Assembly (NCBI RefSeq): GCF_014651135.1
Contig: NZ_BMWH01000011.1
Span: 5,719-69,718, forward strand
Direction of reading: 5' to 3'
Length of the DNA: 64,000 nt
Origin: Streptomyces echinoruber
Lineage (GTDB): Bacteria > Actinomycetota > Actinomycetes > Streptomycetales > Streptomycetaceae
The notes under the pieces were generated by a model, which was not told the DNA's origin, searched no databases, and was given only the letters and a program-made list of their open reading frames with translations. The translations under genes and the position numbers were made by a program. This document shows, piece by piece, positions 63,501-64,000 of the stretch (position 1 is its first letter; each line of letters begins with the position of its first letter).

Positions 63501-64000
63501 CGGAACCGCTGTCGGTGGCGGTCAACCCGCCTTCGGCGGTCTCCCTCAACTTCAGGGACGTCGTTTCGACCGGAAGGCGGAGCTCGGTGAGTTCCGGATT
63601 CCGTGCCGCTTTCGCGTTCCTGACGACCAGGACGTGCGAGAACCCTTCCGCGCTCGCGGTGACGGCGAGGTCGACACCCGGCAGAACGTTCGCGTACGTG
63701 GCCGTGGAGCCCTCGACCTTGGGCTTGGGCAGCCGGTCCGGCCAGTCGAGGGACAGCGTACGGCCGTCCTTCTCGATCTCGGCGAACGTCGTGTCACCGC
63801 CGCCGGAGAACGACATGGCGGTGAGCGCGGCCCGGGGCGCGTAGGTGCCGTTCTTCTGCTCGACGAGGGTGGTGTCGATCTGCGTCCACTTGCCGTTCTT
63901 GCGGGTGCGAACGGGCTGCACGTACTGGGTGGTCGTGAAGGTGCCGTCGGGATTGGCGACGGTGGTGCTGTCCTCGTCACGCAGGTTGAGCACTTCCACC
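60577..64000 (-). CDS. LamG-domain secreted protein, partner of the RHS protein (partial)
   Basis: At least 1140 residues; the frame is open to the right edge, so the N terminus is missing. It has several beta-type domains, including a DNRLR-like part (VYPVYIDPVV, ANRSGWTMVSSHYPS) and two LamG/concanavalin-type modules (SGTFSVSAWVMLPTVPTENM; LYVNGVLVADD; then LSAQDSFTLTARARL with LYVNGTAVAK). This layout, followed 82 bp later by an RHS gene, is common in Streptomyces. It may be a delivery or shell component. Confidence 0.9.
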   Translation of the reverse strand, partial: VEVLNLRDEDSTTVANPDGTFTTTQYVQPVRTRKNGKWTQIDTTLVEQKNGTYAPRAALTAMSFSGGGDTTFAEIEKDGRTLSLDWPDRLPKPKVEGSTATYANVLPGVDLAVTASAEGFSHVLVVRNAKAARNPELTELRLPVETTSLKLRETAEGGLTATDSGSGGIVFEAPQPVMWDSSHAETSPQPSAQAESAQTPPDGAQVADVAVDLSSQTMTLKPDVDLLTDDETVYPVYIDPVVKTANRSGWTMVSSHYPSAEFWKFDDDEGVGRCPSDVSYRCSSSDDVKRQFFAIPTGGFKGKDIVSAEFAVTLVHTYSSSAREVQLARVNSTGASAISSSTNWSNQPSSKETIASKSPTDTAGSCTSTNQNVRFGVTGTVQKAADNGWDTTTFRLKAGSESDTSYWKRFCGNAHLEVTYNRPPLQPDQDDLQMKPGDTCEYGHATEHYVTEAPRVSAVIRDYDHGDTGSNSETLQAQFKVWWTDGSGNTVTHYATTAKKSTVDAEWSDQTGVATFFYTIGSDISGDGEAGFIVPQNTVVSWAVRGYDQQSYGPWSTDGDQTRCEFIYDTTKPKAATVTSARYPDDETWHAGVGDYGSFTMDSPSADVTKYTYYFTGPHADNTKKTVPAESTGGPATISWMPPSEGTYVLHVTAVDGAGNPQKTPTSHVFLVSDGRAPVAAWTLGDARGSTKAAGSSGAPDATAGSGVTFGVEGPLGSTDTAASFDGTANAYLDSGEAAVDTSGTFSVSAWVMLPTVPTENMTVVSQDGTAQPGFELGYDADSASWTFRIPVSDMESLGTWKVSGAAAVAGSWTHLIGVYDAEVGKMMLYVNGVLVADDVQARHTRWNATGAVQVGRKLSLGGYTTPLKGSVADVKIHDRVIPPTEGQELGGIKPHQLAYWQLDEAASGVSPETAGGTGLTLGGGASIYVPDDSCDPETDPDCTPPAAPLWGNGHLLLNGTDAYATRAAAGPLSAQDSFTLTARARLAAAQPATDETVLSLTGTKGSAIRVKYQASSGRWQLVVTSADATAPVTTSLLDNADPPSSQGDGDHLALVYNAVFGDVLLYVNGTAVAKAPWDNTWDFSTTSLQVGRTRDGTAASEYFSGAVDEVRMYQGPLDASLVALVSVLPAGASIDETSA

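Overview
The window is about 72-73% GC by eye, has GTG and TTG starts, G/C-ending codons, NlpC/P60 proteins starting 'LASHRK' and 'VAAHRR', and an LAETG-type sortase substrate. This points to a Streptomyces chromosome, mostly the conserved core. No rRNA, tRNA or CRISPR array was found.

Layout. 0-9 kb holds purH and purN (leftward, 4-bp overlap), a membrane protein, a DUF6350 membrane protein, a sigma-factor-like membrane protein, and the succinyl-CoA synthetase genes sucC and sucD. 9-11.5 kb holds a doubtful Ala-rich ORF and a large secreted or anchored Pro/Ser-rich protein. 11.8-20.4 kb holds a compact divergent cluster: leftward MoxR-type AAA ATPase, DUF5682 protein and VWA protein; rightward SWIM zinc-finger protein and DUF5691 protein. 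20.7-31 kb holds a B12-binding mutase small subunit, a lipase, an M23 peptidase, the helicase gene pcrA and two NlpC/P60 hydrolases around a small membrane protein. 31-35.7 kb holds a PspC-type sensor kinase with a NarL/LuxR-type regulator, a divergent PspC-domain membrane protein, a small membrane protein and DoxX. 36-42.7 kb holds two Streptomyces-type orphan proteins, a class II aldolase, a flavin/PPOX protein, guaA, and a chorismate mutase behind a likely attenuator. 43-50.3 kb holds an SMI1/KNR4 protein with a possible toxin stub, the LAETG protein, a GMC oxidoreductase, succinic semialdehyde dehydrogenase and a Ser/Thr kinase with altered lysines. 50.6-64 kb is accessory: a family 2 glycosyltransferase, an integrase remnant, a low-GC toxin-tip/immunity segment, a 2326-residue RHS/YD-repeat protein with a HINT domain, and a LamG protein cut by the window end.

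The most interesting unit is the five-gene SWIM/DUF5691//MoxR/DUF5682/VWA cluster. Its two arms are transcribed apart from a 131-bp region with a perfect 12-bp inverted repeat. Each half of the repeat is the -35 part of the RecA-independent DNA-damage promoter of actinobacteria (RecA-NDp, PafBC type). The same promoter type, with a variant -35, lies in front of pcrA. I infer that this uncharacterised ATPase/VWA system belongs to the DNA-damage response.

Two further systems stand out. One is a leaderless 23-codon ORF rich in Phe/Tyr, followed by a perfect 13-bp hairpin, ahead of the chorismate mutase gene. The other is an RHS-HINT toxin whose base composition falls exactly at the predicted HINT cleavage point and stays low through the presumed immunity gene, as expected for a swapped toxin cassette. 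Many convergent gene ends carry short GC-rich tandem repeats.
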